NCBI GenBank assembly: GCA_934365155.1
Contig: CAKRMZ010000008.1
Coordinates: forward strand, 1 to 42,525
Direction: 5' to 3'
From: an uncultured Eubacteriales bacterium
GTDB taxonomy: Bacteria; Bacillota; Clostridia; Oscillospirales; CAG-272
DNA: 42,525 bases
Part shown: one piece after another, positions 1 to 8,153 of the stretch
Numbering within the stretch: position 1 is the stretch's first letter
Layout: each line of letters starts with the position of its first letter
Translations under genes and position numbers: made by a program
The notes under the pieces: model-generated
What the model was told of the DNA's origin: nothing
The model's database searches: none
The model's input: only the letters and a program-made list of their open reading frames with translations

Positions 1-418
1 TGACCGGGCCGAAAGTAAATAAAACCAAAGCACCGAGCGCATACATTAAATATGTCCAAAAGGAAGGAACGGCTACGGTGGTTTGAATACCGAACACGGT
101 ATATAAGGCGGCAGTTACCGGGTTGGCTTCACTTTGCACCATTGAAAAAACGGCCGGAAACATGGAAGATAGCGGAGTAAAACTGTCTCGGCTCAAAAGT
201 CCGCTGAATCCTAACATCGCAAAAATAATCGGAAAATTTCCGAAAATAAAAAACAGATTTATACTGAACAAGCGCCCGAAATTACGAAAATACAATTTAA
301 AAAAATATGTAAAATTATAATTTACGGGGCCGTCTCCTTTTGCGTCCTCTATGTCGCGATTGGGATTAAAGAAAAAATTATATAAATTAAATTTTGATTT
401 CTTTTTTTTATCTGCCAA
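1..418 (-). CDS. YesL/DUF624-like membrane protein, C-terminus cut by window edge
   Basis: An open frame on the minus strand runs without a stop from a TTG codon at 418 off the left edge (139 codons seen). There is no ATG start, but AAAGGA lies 8 bases before the TTG; an in-frame GTG at 446 is a weaker alternative. The first 45 residues are hydrophilic and Lys/Asn-rich (ADKKKKSKF...). They lead into FTYFFKLYFRNFGRLFSINL and a long hydrophobic segment, then a loop and at least one more membrane span (LMYALGALVLFTFGPV). The pattern of an aromatic/basic helix followed by a membrane span resembles YesL/DUF624 proteins often found near carbohydrate uptake genes. Family assignment is tentative and function unknown. 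It follows the SpoIIM-like gene in the same direction with a 35-base gap, so both may be cotranscribed. Confidence 0.55.
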   Translation of the reverse strand, partial: MADKKKKSKFNLYNFFFNPNRDIEDAKGDGPVNYNFTYFFKLYFRNFGRLFSINLFFIFGNFPIIFAMLGFSGLLSRDSFTPLSSMFPAVFSMVQSEANPVTAALYTVFGIQTTVAVPSFWTYLMYALGALVLFTFGPV

Positions 419-453
419 ATTAACACATCCTTTATTTTGATTCACTTTTCTTT

Positions 454-1134
454 CTATAACAAAGCAACAATTGCAAAGCCGACTGTTTCAACAAGAGCGA
501 TTACTGCGTAAGCGACGGAAAAAAGCAAAAATTCACAAAAGAAAGTAATACTGGGCTGTGAAGTAATAAACACAGACATTTTTTCATCGCAAAGTCGCAT
601 TTGATTGGAAAAACATATTGCCTTTGTGCAAAACAAAAGCAGCGCAGCACTCGCCAATGACATAACCGCTAAAAAAATGAGATAATAAGAGCCGAAATGT
701 TCATTTATATTTTCCGGAAAACGCAACGCATAGGTAAATACCGAGGCGGAGAAACCGCATAAAAATCCCTTATACAGAGCCAGTGCATAGCTTACTACAG
801 AAGCGTAAATCGTATAAGCGCCGAAAAACACAAAAAACAAAAATTTCTCATCAAAAAATATTCGACATAAAAAGCTCCACAAGGCATCCTGAATTGATTC
901 GCCGAAAGTAAAAGGCGATGATGCAATATAGTCACATAAAGTTTTTTGAACAGCCGTTTCATCGTTTCGGCCGAAAAACACAAATACCAGGGAGCCTACT
1001 ACAAATCCAACCAACATAACCGCGCATAGAGATATCATAATATTGCGCTGACGTTTTCGATCGGCAGTGTACATCGTGCGTCGAATAAAATCCCGGTTTG
1101 CAAAATCACTTCCTGCAAAATTTTCTTGCTTCAT
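454..1134 (-). CDS. SpoIIM-like integral membrane protein
   Basis: Predicted 226-residue membrane protein. The ATG at 1134 is chosen because GGAGGG sits 5 to 6 bases upstream; an upstream in-frame ATG at 1164 lacks such a site and falls in a palindrome. A basic cytoplasmic N-terminus (RRTMYTADRKRQRN) precedes about five hydrophobic segments, near residues 39-58, 100-125, 130-150, 160-185 and 200-226. The central stretch FFGAYTIYASVVSYALALYKGFLCGF resembles the core of the stage II sporulation protein M family, whose members take part in septal peptidoglycan remodelling or are uncharacterised membrane proteins. Length is close to the usual 200-215 residues. Similarity is weak and judged by eye. 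It lies 67 bases after proC in the same direction and just upstream of another membrane protein. Confidence 0.5.
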   Translation of the reverse strand: MKQENFAGSDFANRDFIRRTMYTADRKRQRNIMISLCAVMLVGFVVGSLVFVFFGRNDETAVQKTLCDYIASSPFTFGESIQDALWSFLCRIFFDEKFLFFVFFGAYTIYASVVSYALALYKGFLCGFSASVFTYALRFPENINEHFGSYYLIFLAVMSLASAALLLFCTKAICFSNQMRLCDEKMSVFITSQPSITFFCEFLLFSVAYAVIALVETVGFAIVALL

Positions 1135-1145
1135 ATTTACCCTCC

Positions 1146-1164
1146 TTGTCCGATAATCGGACAA
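1146..1164. promoter_or_regulatory. Perfect 9-1-9 palindrome in front of the SpoIIM-like gene
   Basis: TTGTCCGAT-A-ATCGGACAA is a perfect inverted repeat ending one base before the Shine-Dalgarno sequence of the SpoIIM-like gene (GGAGGG, about 1140-1145). The short centre and full symmetry suit a dimeric repressor site better than a hairpin. Binding there would block transcription or initiation. No regulator gene is adjacent and I cannot name the protein. Confidence 0.5.
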
Positions 1165-1201
1165 TTCAATATATGAAGCAAAGATTCTTAAAATACCTTT
1201 T

Positions 1202-2023
1202 TTATCTCAGTAATGCAGAAAGTTCAGCCGCACGCTTTGTGCAAGCCTCCATTGCTTTTTTCACTGTCTCCTCAAGCTTTGATTCTGCAAATACATTCAT
1301 TGCCTGCTCGGTCGTCCCTTTCGGTGATGTAACCATCCGAATTAATTCCTCCGGACTGTGATCTCCCTTTTTGATCATATTGGCCGAACCGATTACCATA
1401 TCGCATACCGCATCTCGAATCTCATTGCCCATCAAGCCCTGCGCAGCCGCACCGTCAATAATTGCCTTGATAAACAAATAAATATATGCCGGAGACGATG
1501 AAGTCACGGAAATTACCGCATTCATTTGATCTTCGGGAAGCTCAAATGCCGACCCGGATTTTGAAAACATGTTCTGTACAAACAAAAAGTCTTCATCCGA
1601 TACATTCGAATTTCTGGAAAGCGCCGTCACTCCCTGCCCGATCAAAAGCGGCGTATTCGGCATTGCACGTACCACGGCAACATCATCAGACACGCCCTTG
1701 CATACCGATGCCATCTCGACACCCGCGGCAATGCTTACAAAAACCTTTTTGGAAAGATCTGCGCCGACCTTCCGAATTTGCTCGAATAATTCCGCACAAT
1801 TTTGCGGCTTTACCGCAATCACAATATATTTTGCATTTGCTATCGCCTCTTTCAAAGTCGTGCAAAAATGCAAAGAATGATCCTGAAAACGCTTGTATTT
1901 CGAAGTGTCTACATCAAACAAATATAAATGTTCATCCGGGGTGAACTCAGCACGCAAAATGCCGCCGATAATAGCTCCCGCCATGTTCCCCGTACCTAAA
2001 AAAGCAATTGTGTCTTCCATCAT
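1202..2023 (-). CDS. proC: Pyrroline-5-carboxylate reductase
   Basis: 273 residues. Catalyses NAD(P)H-dependent reduction of 1-pyrroline-5-carboxylate to L-proline, the last step of proline synthesis, in the cytoplasm. The N-terminal Rossmann fold shows FLGTGNMAGAIIGG (residues 8-21), followed by IVIAVKPQN and VVRAMPNTPLLIGQGVTAL. The C-terminal dimerisation domain carries the conserved SSSPAYIYLFIKAIIDGAA segment and MVTSPKGTTEQAM. These are signature positions of the ProC family and the length is typical. The start is the first of two adjacent ATGs at 2023, 7 bases after GGGAG. A promoter with TTGATT and TATACT separated by 17 bases lies upstream. No other proline gene is in view, so glutamate kinase and glutamyl-phosphate reductase must lie elsewhere. 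Certain at family level. Confidence 0.96.
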   Translation of the reverse strand: MMEDTIAFLGTGNMAGAIIGGILRAEFTPDEHLYLFDVDTSKYKRFQDHSLHFCTTLKEAIANAKYIVIAVKPQNCAELFEQIRKVGADLSKKVFVSIAAGVEMASVCKGVSDDVAVVRAMPNTPLLIGQGVTALSRNSNVSDEDFLFVQNMFSKSGSAFELPEDQMNAVISVTSSSPAYIYLFIKAIIDGAAAQGLMGNEIRDAVCDMVIGSANMIKKGDHSPEELIRMVTSPKGTTEQAMNVFAESKLEETVKKAMEACTKRAAELSALLR

Positions 2024-2096
2024 ATTCAATCTCCCTTTTCCCTGCGATTCAATGATCCAAACAGGTACATAAAAATTGACCGTTTCGTTTTTATAA

Positions 2097-2125
2097 AGTA
2101 TAGCACACAATTACGGACAAATCAA
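2097..2125 (-). promoter_or_regulatory. Sigma-A promoter for proC
   Basis: On the minus strand TTGATT (2120-2125) and TATACT (2097-2102) are separated by 17 bases, leaving a leader of roughly 65 bases before proC. Confidence 0.6.
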
Positions 2126-2163
2126 TAAAATCGCATCACAAAACGCTTTTTTGCGAGAAAAAC

Positions 2164-2192
2164 TTGCTATTGCATACGATATCAGGTATAAT
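2164..2192 (+). promoter_or_regulatory. Sigma-A promoter for ychF-nadA-mnmA
   Basis: TTGCTA (2164-2169), 17 bases, then a consensus TATAAT (2187-2192). It faces away from the proC promoter and sits 82 bases before the ychF start. The three following genes are tightly packed, so it probably drives all of them. Confidence 0.65.
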
Positions 2193-2274
2193 ATTATTGT
2201 TTATTTTTTTCACAAAATAACATGTGTATACAAAAAATTTGTAATATATCATACATGATTGTTTGAGGTTATTT

Positions 2275-3369
2275 ATGAAACTTGGTATCGTCGGTCTTCC
2301 GAATGTCGGAAAAAGCACTCTCTTTAACGCATTGACCAATGCAGGTGCTGAATCCGCAAACTATCCCTTCTGCACCATTGAGCCGAATGTCGGCGTTGTT
2401 GCCGTTCCGGACAAACGTCTGGATGCACTGGCCGAGATGCATCATCCGGAAAAAATAACGCCTGCCGTTGTCGAATTCGTGGATATTGCAGGACTGGTAA
2501 AGGGCGCATCGGAGGGTGAAGGACTCGGAAACAAATTTTTGTCTCACATTCGTGAGGTCGAGGCAATTATTCATGTCGTTCGCTGTTTTGAAAACGAAAA
2601 CATTATTCATGTAGAAGGACGTATCGATCCGCTGCATGATGTTGAAATTATCAATACGGAATTGATTCTTTCCGACCTTGAAATTATCGAACGCCGGGAA
2701 GACAAAGTCCGCAAAGCCCTCAAGGGAGACAAATCTTTTGAAAGCGAATTGAATTTGATTTTAAAAATCAAAGAGGTGCTGGAACAGGGCAAGAGCGCCA
2801 GAACCTTAGAACTCAACGAAGAAGAGAGCGCTTTAATGGCAGATATCCCGCTTTTGAGCGCAAAACCCGTTATTTATGTTGCCAATATCTCCGAAGATGA
2901 AATCGGAGGTGACTTAACCCAAAACAGCGGATATATGGCGTTGAAAGCTTATGCCGAAGAGGAAAAATCCGGCATCATTGCCCTATGCGCGGAAATTGAA
3001 GCCGAAATTGCCCAATTAAACAACGATGAAAAAGCAGAATTTTTAGAGTCGCTTGGAATAGCAGAAAGCGGGCTGGACCGTTTAATCAGCGAAAGCTATT
3101 CCCTTTTGGGCCTCATCAGCTTTTTGACTGCCGGCCAACCGGAAGTTCGCGCATGGACCATTCGAAAAGGAACAAAAGCCCCGGCCGCCGCCGGAAAAAT
3201 CCACTCGGATATCGAACGTGGATTCATCCGTGCCGAAGTCATCGGATTTGATGAGCTGATGAAGGTCGGATCCATGACGGCAGCCAAAGAGAACGGATTG
3301 GTTCGTTTGGAAGGAAAAGATTATGTCATGAAGGACGGAGATATTGTACTCTTCCGCTTTAATGTTTAA
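2275..3369 (+). CDS. ychF: Redox-regulated ribosome-associated GTPase/ATPase YchF
   Basis: 364 residues, the normal length for the YchF/OLA1 family of Obg-related P-loop NTPases, which bind ribosomes and prefer ATP over GTP. The G1 loop GLPNVGKST is at residues 7-15. VEFVDIAGLVKGASEGEGLGNKFL is the G3 region with the family-specific GEGLGNKFL tail. VIYVANISE occupies the G4 position, where the usual NKxD is replaced as in other YchF proteins. The C-terminal TGS domain is seen in FLTAGQPEVRAWTIRKG, IHSDIERGFIRAEVI and KDGDIVLFRFNV. The ATG at 2275 follows GAGG at 2265-2268 with six bases between. It starts a run with nadA, 15 bases downstream. Confidence 0.97.
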   Translation: MKLGIVGLPNVGKSTLFNALTNAGAESANYPFCTIEPNVGVVAVPDKRLDALAEMHHPEKITPAVVEFVDIAGLVKGASEGEGLGNKFLSHIREVEAIIHVVRCFENENIIHVEGRIDPLHDVEIINTELILSDLEIIERREDKVRKALKGDKSFESELNLILKIKEVLEQGKSARTLELNEEESALMADIPLLSAKPVIYVANISEDEIGGDLTQNSGYMALKAYAEEEKSGIIALCAEIEAEIAQLNNDEKAEFLESLGIAESGLDRLISESYSLLGLISFLTAGQPEVRAWTIRKGTKAPAAAGKIHSDIERGFIRAEVIGFDELMKVGSMTAAKENGLVRLEGKDYVMKDGDIVLFRFNV

Positions 3370-3384
3370 TACGAGGTAAAACAT

Positions 3385-4299
3385 ATGATTGCAACAATTA
3401 AAGAAGAAATTCTCAAATTAAAAAAAGAACAGGACGTGTGCATTATCGCGCACACCTATCAAAGTGAAGATATTCTGGAAATTGCAGATTACATCGGAGA
3501 TTCCTACAAACTGAGTCTCGACGCAGCCAAAGCTCCGAACCAAACGATTCTAATGTGCGGAGTTCGTTTTATGGCAGAAACCGCAAAAATTTTGGCCCCG
3601 CAAAAAAATGTTATTCTTGCCAATCCCGAGGCAGGATGTCCCATGGCAGAGCAAATGAGTCGGGAATATATTGAATCCGTAAAAAAAGATTACCCCGGAT
3701 ATGCCGTAGTCGTCTATATTAATACAACGGCCGAACTGAAAACCGTTGCCGATGTCTGCGTAACATCAGCTTCTGCCGTTAAAATTGTCAAAGCTATGCC
3801 CCAAAATGACATTCTGTTTATTCCGGATTCCAATCTCGGCAGTTATATTGCAAAACAGGTTCCCGAAAAAAACATTAAACTGTTAAACGGCGGATGCCCC
3901 GTGCATTCCCAAATGACTGCCAAAGACGCCATCCTTGCTAAAAAATCGCATCCGAACGCCCTGCTTCTCGTGCATCCCGAATGCAAGGCAGAGGTGCTGG
4001 AACAGGCCGATTTTGTGGGCTCCACAACGGCAATCATGAAATATGCCGTTGATTCCGAAGACAAGGAGTTTATCATCGGCACAGAGCTCAGCATTGTAGA
4101 ACATCTGCAATTTACATGTCCCGATAAGAAATTCTATCCCATGTCGAAGCATCTGATCTGTCCGGATATGAAGCTTACTACATTAATCGACGTTTATCAA
4201 AGCCTGAAGAATCCTGCCGGGAAAACGGTTGAATTAGATGCGTCTACAATTCAAAAGGCACGTCGTTGCATTGATGAAATGATCCGCCTTGGAAAGTAA
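3385..4299 (+). CDS. nadA: Quinolinate synthase A
   Basis: 304 residues. A [4Fe-4S] enzyme that condenses iminoaspartate with dihydroxyacetone phosphate to quinolinate in NAD synthesis. Three cysteines that ligate the cluster in this family are present: C85 (NPEAGCPMA), C171 (LNGGCPVHS) and C259 (HLICPDM). Substrate-binding stretches include IAHTYQSEDI near residue 21 (usually AHNYQ), YINTTAE, CVTSAS, FIPDSNLG and VHPEC. The length matches the short three-domain form. AGGTAAAACAT precedes the ATG. The usual partners nadB and nadC are not adjacent; instead nadA sits between ychF and mnmA, so the rest of the pathway must be elsewhere or iminoaspartate comes from another dehydrogenase. Family call is firm. 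Confidence 0.96.
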   Translation: MIATIKEEILKLKKEQDVCIIAHTYQSEDILEIADYIGDSYKLSLDAAKAPNQTILMCGVRFMAETAKILAPQKNVILANPEAGCPMAEQMSREYIESVKKDYPGYAVVVYINTTAELKTVADVCVTSASAVKIVKAMPQNDILFIPDSNLGSYIAKQVPEKNIKLLNGGCPVHSQMTAKDAILAKKSHPNALLLVHPECKAEVLEQADFVGSTTAIMKYAVDSEDKEFIIGTELSIVEHLQFTCPDKKFYPMSKHLICPDMKLTTLIDVYQSLKNPAGKTVELDASTIQKARRCIDEMIRLGK

Positions 4300-4300
4300 A

Positions 4301-5377
4301 ATGCAAATGATAAGTAAAAACAAAGTAATGATCGCGATGAGCGGAGGAGTTGACTCTTCGGTTGCCGCCGGTCTTTGCGTCAATGCGGGTTATAGCTGCA
4401 TAGGAGCTACCATGAAGCTTCAGGCGCCGCATGGCAGCGCGGCATTCGACCCTTCCTGCTGTTCCGCGCGCGATATTGCAGATGCTCAAAATGTAGCAGA
4501 TACCCTGGGAATTCCTTATAAAGTCTATGATTTTTCCGGTGAATTTGAAGAAAAGGTCATTCAAAAATTTGTATCGGACTATGAGCATGGAAGAACACCG
4601 AATCCTTGCGTGGAATGCAACCGATATTTGAAATTTTCAATGCTTTTTGAGCAAATGAAACTTCTCGGCTACGATTATGTGGCAACCGGTCATTATGCCC
4701 GTGTAGAAAAAGAGGGCGAGCGTTATTTACTAAAAAAGGCCGTTGATTCCAACAAAGATCAGAGTTATGTGCTGTATTCCCTAAATCAAGCGCAGCTTTC
4801 CCATATTCTGTTTCCTTTGGGAAACTACAGCAAAGCCGAAATCCGTTCTCTTGCCGAAAAGTATCGGCTTCCTACCGCAAAAAAATCAGAAAGCCAAGAT
4901 ATCTGTTTTATTCCGGACGGGGATTATATCTCCTTTATTAAGCGCTATACCAAAAAAGAATATCCGAGCGGGGACTTTGTCGACACAAACGGGCAGGTCA
5001 TCGGCAAACATAAAGGAATGATCGGTTATACGATCGGCCAACGGAAAAAGTTAGGCATATCCTCCGCACGCCCGCTGTATGTCTGTTCGAAAGATATTAT
5101 AAACAATCGGATTGTATTAGGATACGAAGAAAATTTATACCGTTCCTCACTGGATGCCTCTGCAATCAACTTGATTCCGTTTGATACCATCGAACGTCCG
5201 ATGAAAGTGAAAGTGAAGACCCGATATCGTCAAAACGATCTTCCCGCCGTTGTGGAGCAAACCGGACCGGATCGCCTGCACATTGAATTCGATAGCCCGG
5301 CAAAAGCCGTTTGTGCCGGACAGGCCGTTGTTTTATACGATGACGATGTTGTAATCGGCGGCGGAACCATTTTATAA
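4301..5377 (+). CDS. mnmA: tRNA-specific 2-thiouridylase
   Basis: 358 residues. Uses ATP and persulfide sulfur to make 2-thiouridine at position 34 of tRNAs for Lys, Glu and Gln. The PP-loop SGGVDSS is at residues 14-20. The catalytic pair is C103 (PNPCVECNR) and C202 (SQDICFIPDG). ATGHYAR, KDQSYVLYSL and IGYTIGQRKKLG are further MnmA signatures, and the C-terminal beta-barrel closes with VVIGGGTIL. The ATG at 4301 starts two bases after the nadA stop, with GGAAAG inside the end of nadA as the likely ribosome site; an ATG at 4307 or a TTG at 4289 overlapping nadA are alternatives. Translation is probably coupled to nadA. Confidence 0.96.
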   Translation: MQMISKNKVMIAMSGGVDSSVAAGLCVNAGYSCIGATMKLQAPHGSAAFDPSCCSARDIADAQNVADTLGIPYKVYDFSGEFEEKVIQKFVSDYEHGRTPNPCVECNRYLKFSMLFEQMKLLGYDYVATGHYARVEKEGERYLLKKAVDSNKDQSYVLYSLNQAQLSHILFPLGNYSKAEIRSLAEKYRLPTAKKSESQDICFIPDGDYISFIKRYTKKEYPSGDFVDTNGQVIGKHKGMIGYTIGQRKKLGISSARPLYVCSKDIINNRIVLGYEENLYRSSLDASAINLIPFDTIERPMKVKVKTRYRQNDLPAVVEQTGPDRLHIEFDSPAKAVCAGQAVVLYDDDVVIGGGTIL

Positions 5378-5406
5378 TGGAATCCGAAAAGATTGTGACA
5401 TTCGAA

Positions 5407-5440
5407 AAAAAAGATTGACTGAAAACAGTCAATCTTTTTT
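5407..5440. terminator. Bidirectional intrinsic terminator between mnmA and livF
   Basis: A 15-base perfect stem (AAAAAAGATTGACTG / CAGTCAATCTTTTTT) with an AAAA loop. The A-run on one side and T-run on the other give a terminator on both strands, fitting the convergent genes. Confidence 0.88.
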
Positions 5441-5513
5441 ATTTTATCAAATTTTGTTAAAATACATTCATTTTGCAAACAATCCGATAAAAAGAATATC
5501 ATTTCGAAAAATA

Positions 5514-6230
5514 TCAAAGGCCTCCAAGATATGCCTTTTGGACCTCTTCGCTCTGCATTAATTCTTTTCCTGTCCCCGACAAGGCGATTTTGCCGTTTTC
5601 CAATACATAAGCGCGATCGGAAATTGCCAATGACTTTCCGGCATTTTGTTCTACAAGCAAAACCGTGGTGCCGGATTTTTTAATCGTGTTTACAATAATA
5701 TCGAAAACAGCATCCACAAGCAACGGCGAAAGTCCCATAGAAGGCTCATCCAGCATCAAAAGGCTCGGATGGGTCATCAGTGCTCTTCCCATGGCTAACA
5801 TTTGCTGTTCACCGCCTGAAAGCGTTCCGGCAATTTGATTGCGGCGTTCAGCAAGGCGCGGAAAATAACTGTAAATTTCTTCGATATCACGGCGTATTTT
5901 CTTTGCATCATTTTGCGTATACGCACCCATCAGCAAATTTTCATAGACTGTCAGTTCCTGAAAAATGCGGCGTCCTTCCGGCACCTGCGTCATCCCTAAG
6001 CGCACGATTTTATGACAAGGAATCTTGGTAATATCCGTCCCGTTAAAAATCACCGTGCCATGACGAATCGGAATCAGCCCGGCAATACTCTGCATGGTCG
6101 TTGTTTTTCCGGCACCGTTTGCGCCGATTAACGTAACAATTTCGCCCTTATTTACTTCAAAACTGATCTTTTTAAGGGCGCGAATGACCCCATAATACAC
6201 TTCAAGATCTTTTACTTCCAAAAATGCCAT
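5514..6230 (-). CDS. livF: Branched-chain amino acid ABC transporter ATPase LivF
   Basis: 238 residues. One of two cytoplasmic ATPases powering uptake of Leu/Ile/Val (or related substrates) through LivHM. Walker A GANGAGKTT at 36-44, signature LSGGEQQ at 137-143, Walker B LLMLDEPSMGL at 157-167, and the LivF-typical PEGRRIFQELTVYENL near 84-99. The length is that of LivF, shorter than LivG. The Shine-Dalgarno GGAGG is contained in the last codons of livG, and the gene starts 5 bases after the livG stop, so the two are translationally linked. It is the last gene of livKHMGF and ends at the shared terminator at 5407-5440. Confidence 0.94.
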   Translation of the reverse strand: MAFLEVKDLEVYYGVIRALKKISFEVNKGEIVTLIGANGAGKTTTMQSIAGLIPIRHGTVIFNGTDITKIPCHKIVRLGMTQVPEGRRIFQELTVYENLLMGAYTQNDAKKIRRDIEEIYSYFPRLAERRNQIAGTLSGGEQQMLAMGRALMTHPSLLMLDEPSMGLSPLLVDAVFDIIVNTIKKSGTTVLLVEQNAGKSLAISDRAYVLENGKIALSGTGKELMQSEEVQKAYLGGL

Positions 6231-6235
6231 ACTCG

Positions 6236-7006
6236 TTAACCTCCGATATAGGCCTTAACGACTTCGGGATTTGTCAGCGCCTCTTTCGTATCACCCTGTG
6301 CCAGTACCGTACCAAAGTTTAAAACCGTAATTTCATCGCAAAGGCCCGCCACAAATTTCATATCATGCTCAATCAGCAAAATAGTCATATCAAAATCATC
6401 CCGAATTCGGCGGATAATATCCATCAGATCGGCCGTTTCGTTGGGGTTCATTCCGGCAGCCGGCTCGTCAAGAAGCAGAAGCTTCGGATTCGTAGCCAAA
6501 GCTCGTGCAATTTCTAACTTACGCTGTTTACCGTACGGCAGATTGCACGCAAGCTGATTGCGAGACTCCTCCAGTCCGAAAATACGAAGAATCTCTTTTG
6601 CTTTCTGACGCATCTCGGTTTCTGTACGGTAAAAAGACGGAAGCCGAAACATACTGGAAAACGGATTGCAGCAGAACTGCTTCTGATTATGCAGACCAAC
6701 CATAACATTGCGAATCACACTCATATTATTGAACAAGCGTATATTTTGAAATGTTCTGGCAATGCCCTTGTGATTAATGATTTCTTGTGTCTTACCGGTT
6801 AAATTTTCGCCGTCTAAATAAAAGCATCCGGCAGTAGGACGGTAAACGCCCGTAAGCATATTAAACACCGTCGTTTTCCCGGCGCCGTTCGGTCCTACTA
6901 AACCGTAAAGCTGATTTTTACGGATTTCAAGATTAACATCCTGCACTGCTTTCAAGCCGCCGAATGAGATACCCAAATGTTCTGTTTTCAGCATGATATC
7001 CGCCAT
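6236..7006 (-). CDS. livG: Branched-chain amino acid ABC transporter ATPase LivG
   Basis: 256 residues; second ATPase of the Liv importer. Walker A GPNGAGKTT at 38-46, GIARTFQNIRLF (81-92, the LivG Q-loop region), the LivG-specific signature LPYGKQRKLEIARAL (156-170) in place of LSGGQ, and Walker B LLLLDEPAAGMNPNET. The ATG at 7006 is preferred over an upstream in-frame start at 7036 because GGGAGG, located in the final codons of livM, lies 8-10 bases before it. One base separates it from the livM stop. Confidence 0.95.
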   Translation of the reverse strand: MADIMLKTEHLGISFGGLKAVQDVNLEIRKNQLYGLVGPNGAGKTTVFNMLTGVYRPTAGCFYLDGENLTGKTQEIINHKGIARTFQNIRLFNNMSVIRNVMVGLHNQKQFCCNPFSSMFRLPSFYRTETEMRQKAKEILRIFGLEESRNQLACNLPYGKQRKLEIARALATNPKLLLLDEPAAGMNPNETADLMDIIRRIRDDFDMTILLIEHDMKFVAGLCDEITVLNFGTVLAQGDTKEALTNPEVVKAYIGG

Positions 7007-7007
7007 C

Positions 7008-8150
7008 TTATTTATCCTCCCGATCCGCATTGTCATCAGAAATATTGACGTCTACCGAAAGCACCTCATTCATTTCTATTTTCGTATCAATGCGATTCCA
7101 CTGAGCATCATCGTCATGAATCACTTCCGGCTTATTACGCCGCATCGCTGCGCGGCGACGAACCGCACCGATTCCGATTTGCTCCTTAAAGGGCTTTAAA
7201 GCCGGGGCGTTGTTTAAAAGAACAACAACCACCAATATTGCCGCATAAATCAATAATTTTAAAGCGGCTAATTTTCCGGTCAGCATGCTTTGAAGTTTAA
7301 AGTTTACAAAGGTAATTAAGGCCGCTGAAATAATCGAACCCCGAATGTTGCTCATTCCGCCCAATACAACCATTACTAAAATTTCAATCGAATAGTTATA
7401 TGAGAACGTCCCGTATGTAATCGGGTTAGTGCAATAGCCAAACAGCACGCCGGCCACACCGGCAAAAAAGGCCGAAATGGTAAATACAAATAATTTATAA
7501 TACGTCACATTAATGCCCATGGCACGTGCGGCAATTTCATTATCGCGAATTGCAGTAATTGCTCGGCCGTGTTTGCTTCGAATTAGATTTTGAGAAAAAA
7601 CCACCACAAGCAACAGAACAATAAAGCAAACAACGAACAACTTTTTGGCATCCATCTGAATCGCATCGGTAATGAGTCCTTTTTCCGCGCCGAACAAGGG
7701 TACATTTTTAAAAATATTGCGCACAATCTCTCCGAAAGCAAGCGTCACAATGGCGAGATAGTCTCCCTTTAAGCGAAGCGCAGGCAGGCCGATTAAAAAT
7801 CCAAACAGGGCAGCAACAGCACCGCCGATAAGTACAGACAAAACCAAAACGATCCATTGAGCGGAAACCGTTTTTTGTAAAATGTCCGCAAAAAAGCATC
7901 CGAGGTATGCACCGACGCACATAAAACCAGCGTGACCAAGGCTCAATTCTCCCAAAAATCCGACAACCAAATTCAGCGAAACCGCAAGGATAGCGCTGTA
8001 TCCGATCCGCACAAGAAGTCCGGCATAAGAACGATTTAATATTCCCACCTGATTACAAATAATCATCGCTATCAAAAACACGAATATTGCAATCGTATTA
8101 ATATGATATTTTAACTTGAATTGACTTTTGAAATTGCGAATAAAACTCAC
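7008..8150 (-). CDS. livM: Branched-chain amino acid ABC permease LivM
   Basis: 380 residues; inner-membrane permease subunit. About eight to ten hydrophobic segments; the family motif NLVVGFLGELSLGHAGFM is near residues 60-77 and GLPALRLKGDYLAIVTLAFGEIVRNI near 119-144, followed by the EAA-like ITAIRDNEIAARAMGINVTYYKL segment that contacts the ATPases. The start is GTG at 8150; GAGAAGG inside the end of livH serves as ribosome site. An unusual feature is a charged, hydrophilic tail of about 55 residues after the last membrane span (RRRAAMRRNKPEV ... DNADREDK), which most LivM proteins lack. The tail may be cytoplasmic; its role is unknown. Confidence 0.94.
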   Translation of the reverse strand: MSFIRNFKSQFKLKYHINTIAIFVFLIAMIICNQVGILNRSYAGLLVRIGYSAILAVSLNLVVGFLGELSLGHAGFMCVGAYLGCFFADILQKTVSAQWIVLVLSVLIGGAVAALFGFLIGLPALRLKGDYLAIVTLAFGEIVRNIFKNVPLFGAEKGLITDAIQMDAKKLFVVCFIVLLLVVVFSQNLIRSKHGRAITAIRDNEIAARAMGINVTYYKLFVFTISAFFAGVAGVLFGYCTNPITYGTFSYNYSIEILVMVVLGGMSNIRGSIISAALITFVNFKLQSMLTGKLAALKLLIYAAILVVVVLLNNAPALKPFKEQIGIGAVRRRAAMRRNKPEVIHDDDAQWNRIDTKIEMNEVLSVDVNISDDNADREDK

Positions 8151-8153
8151 GGC

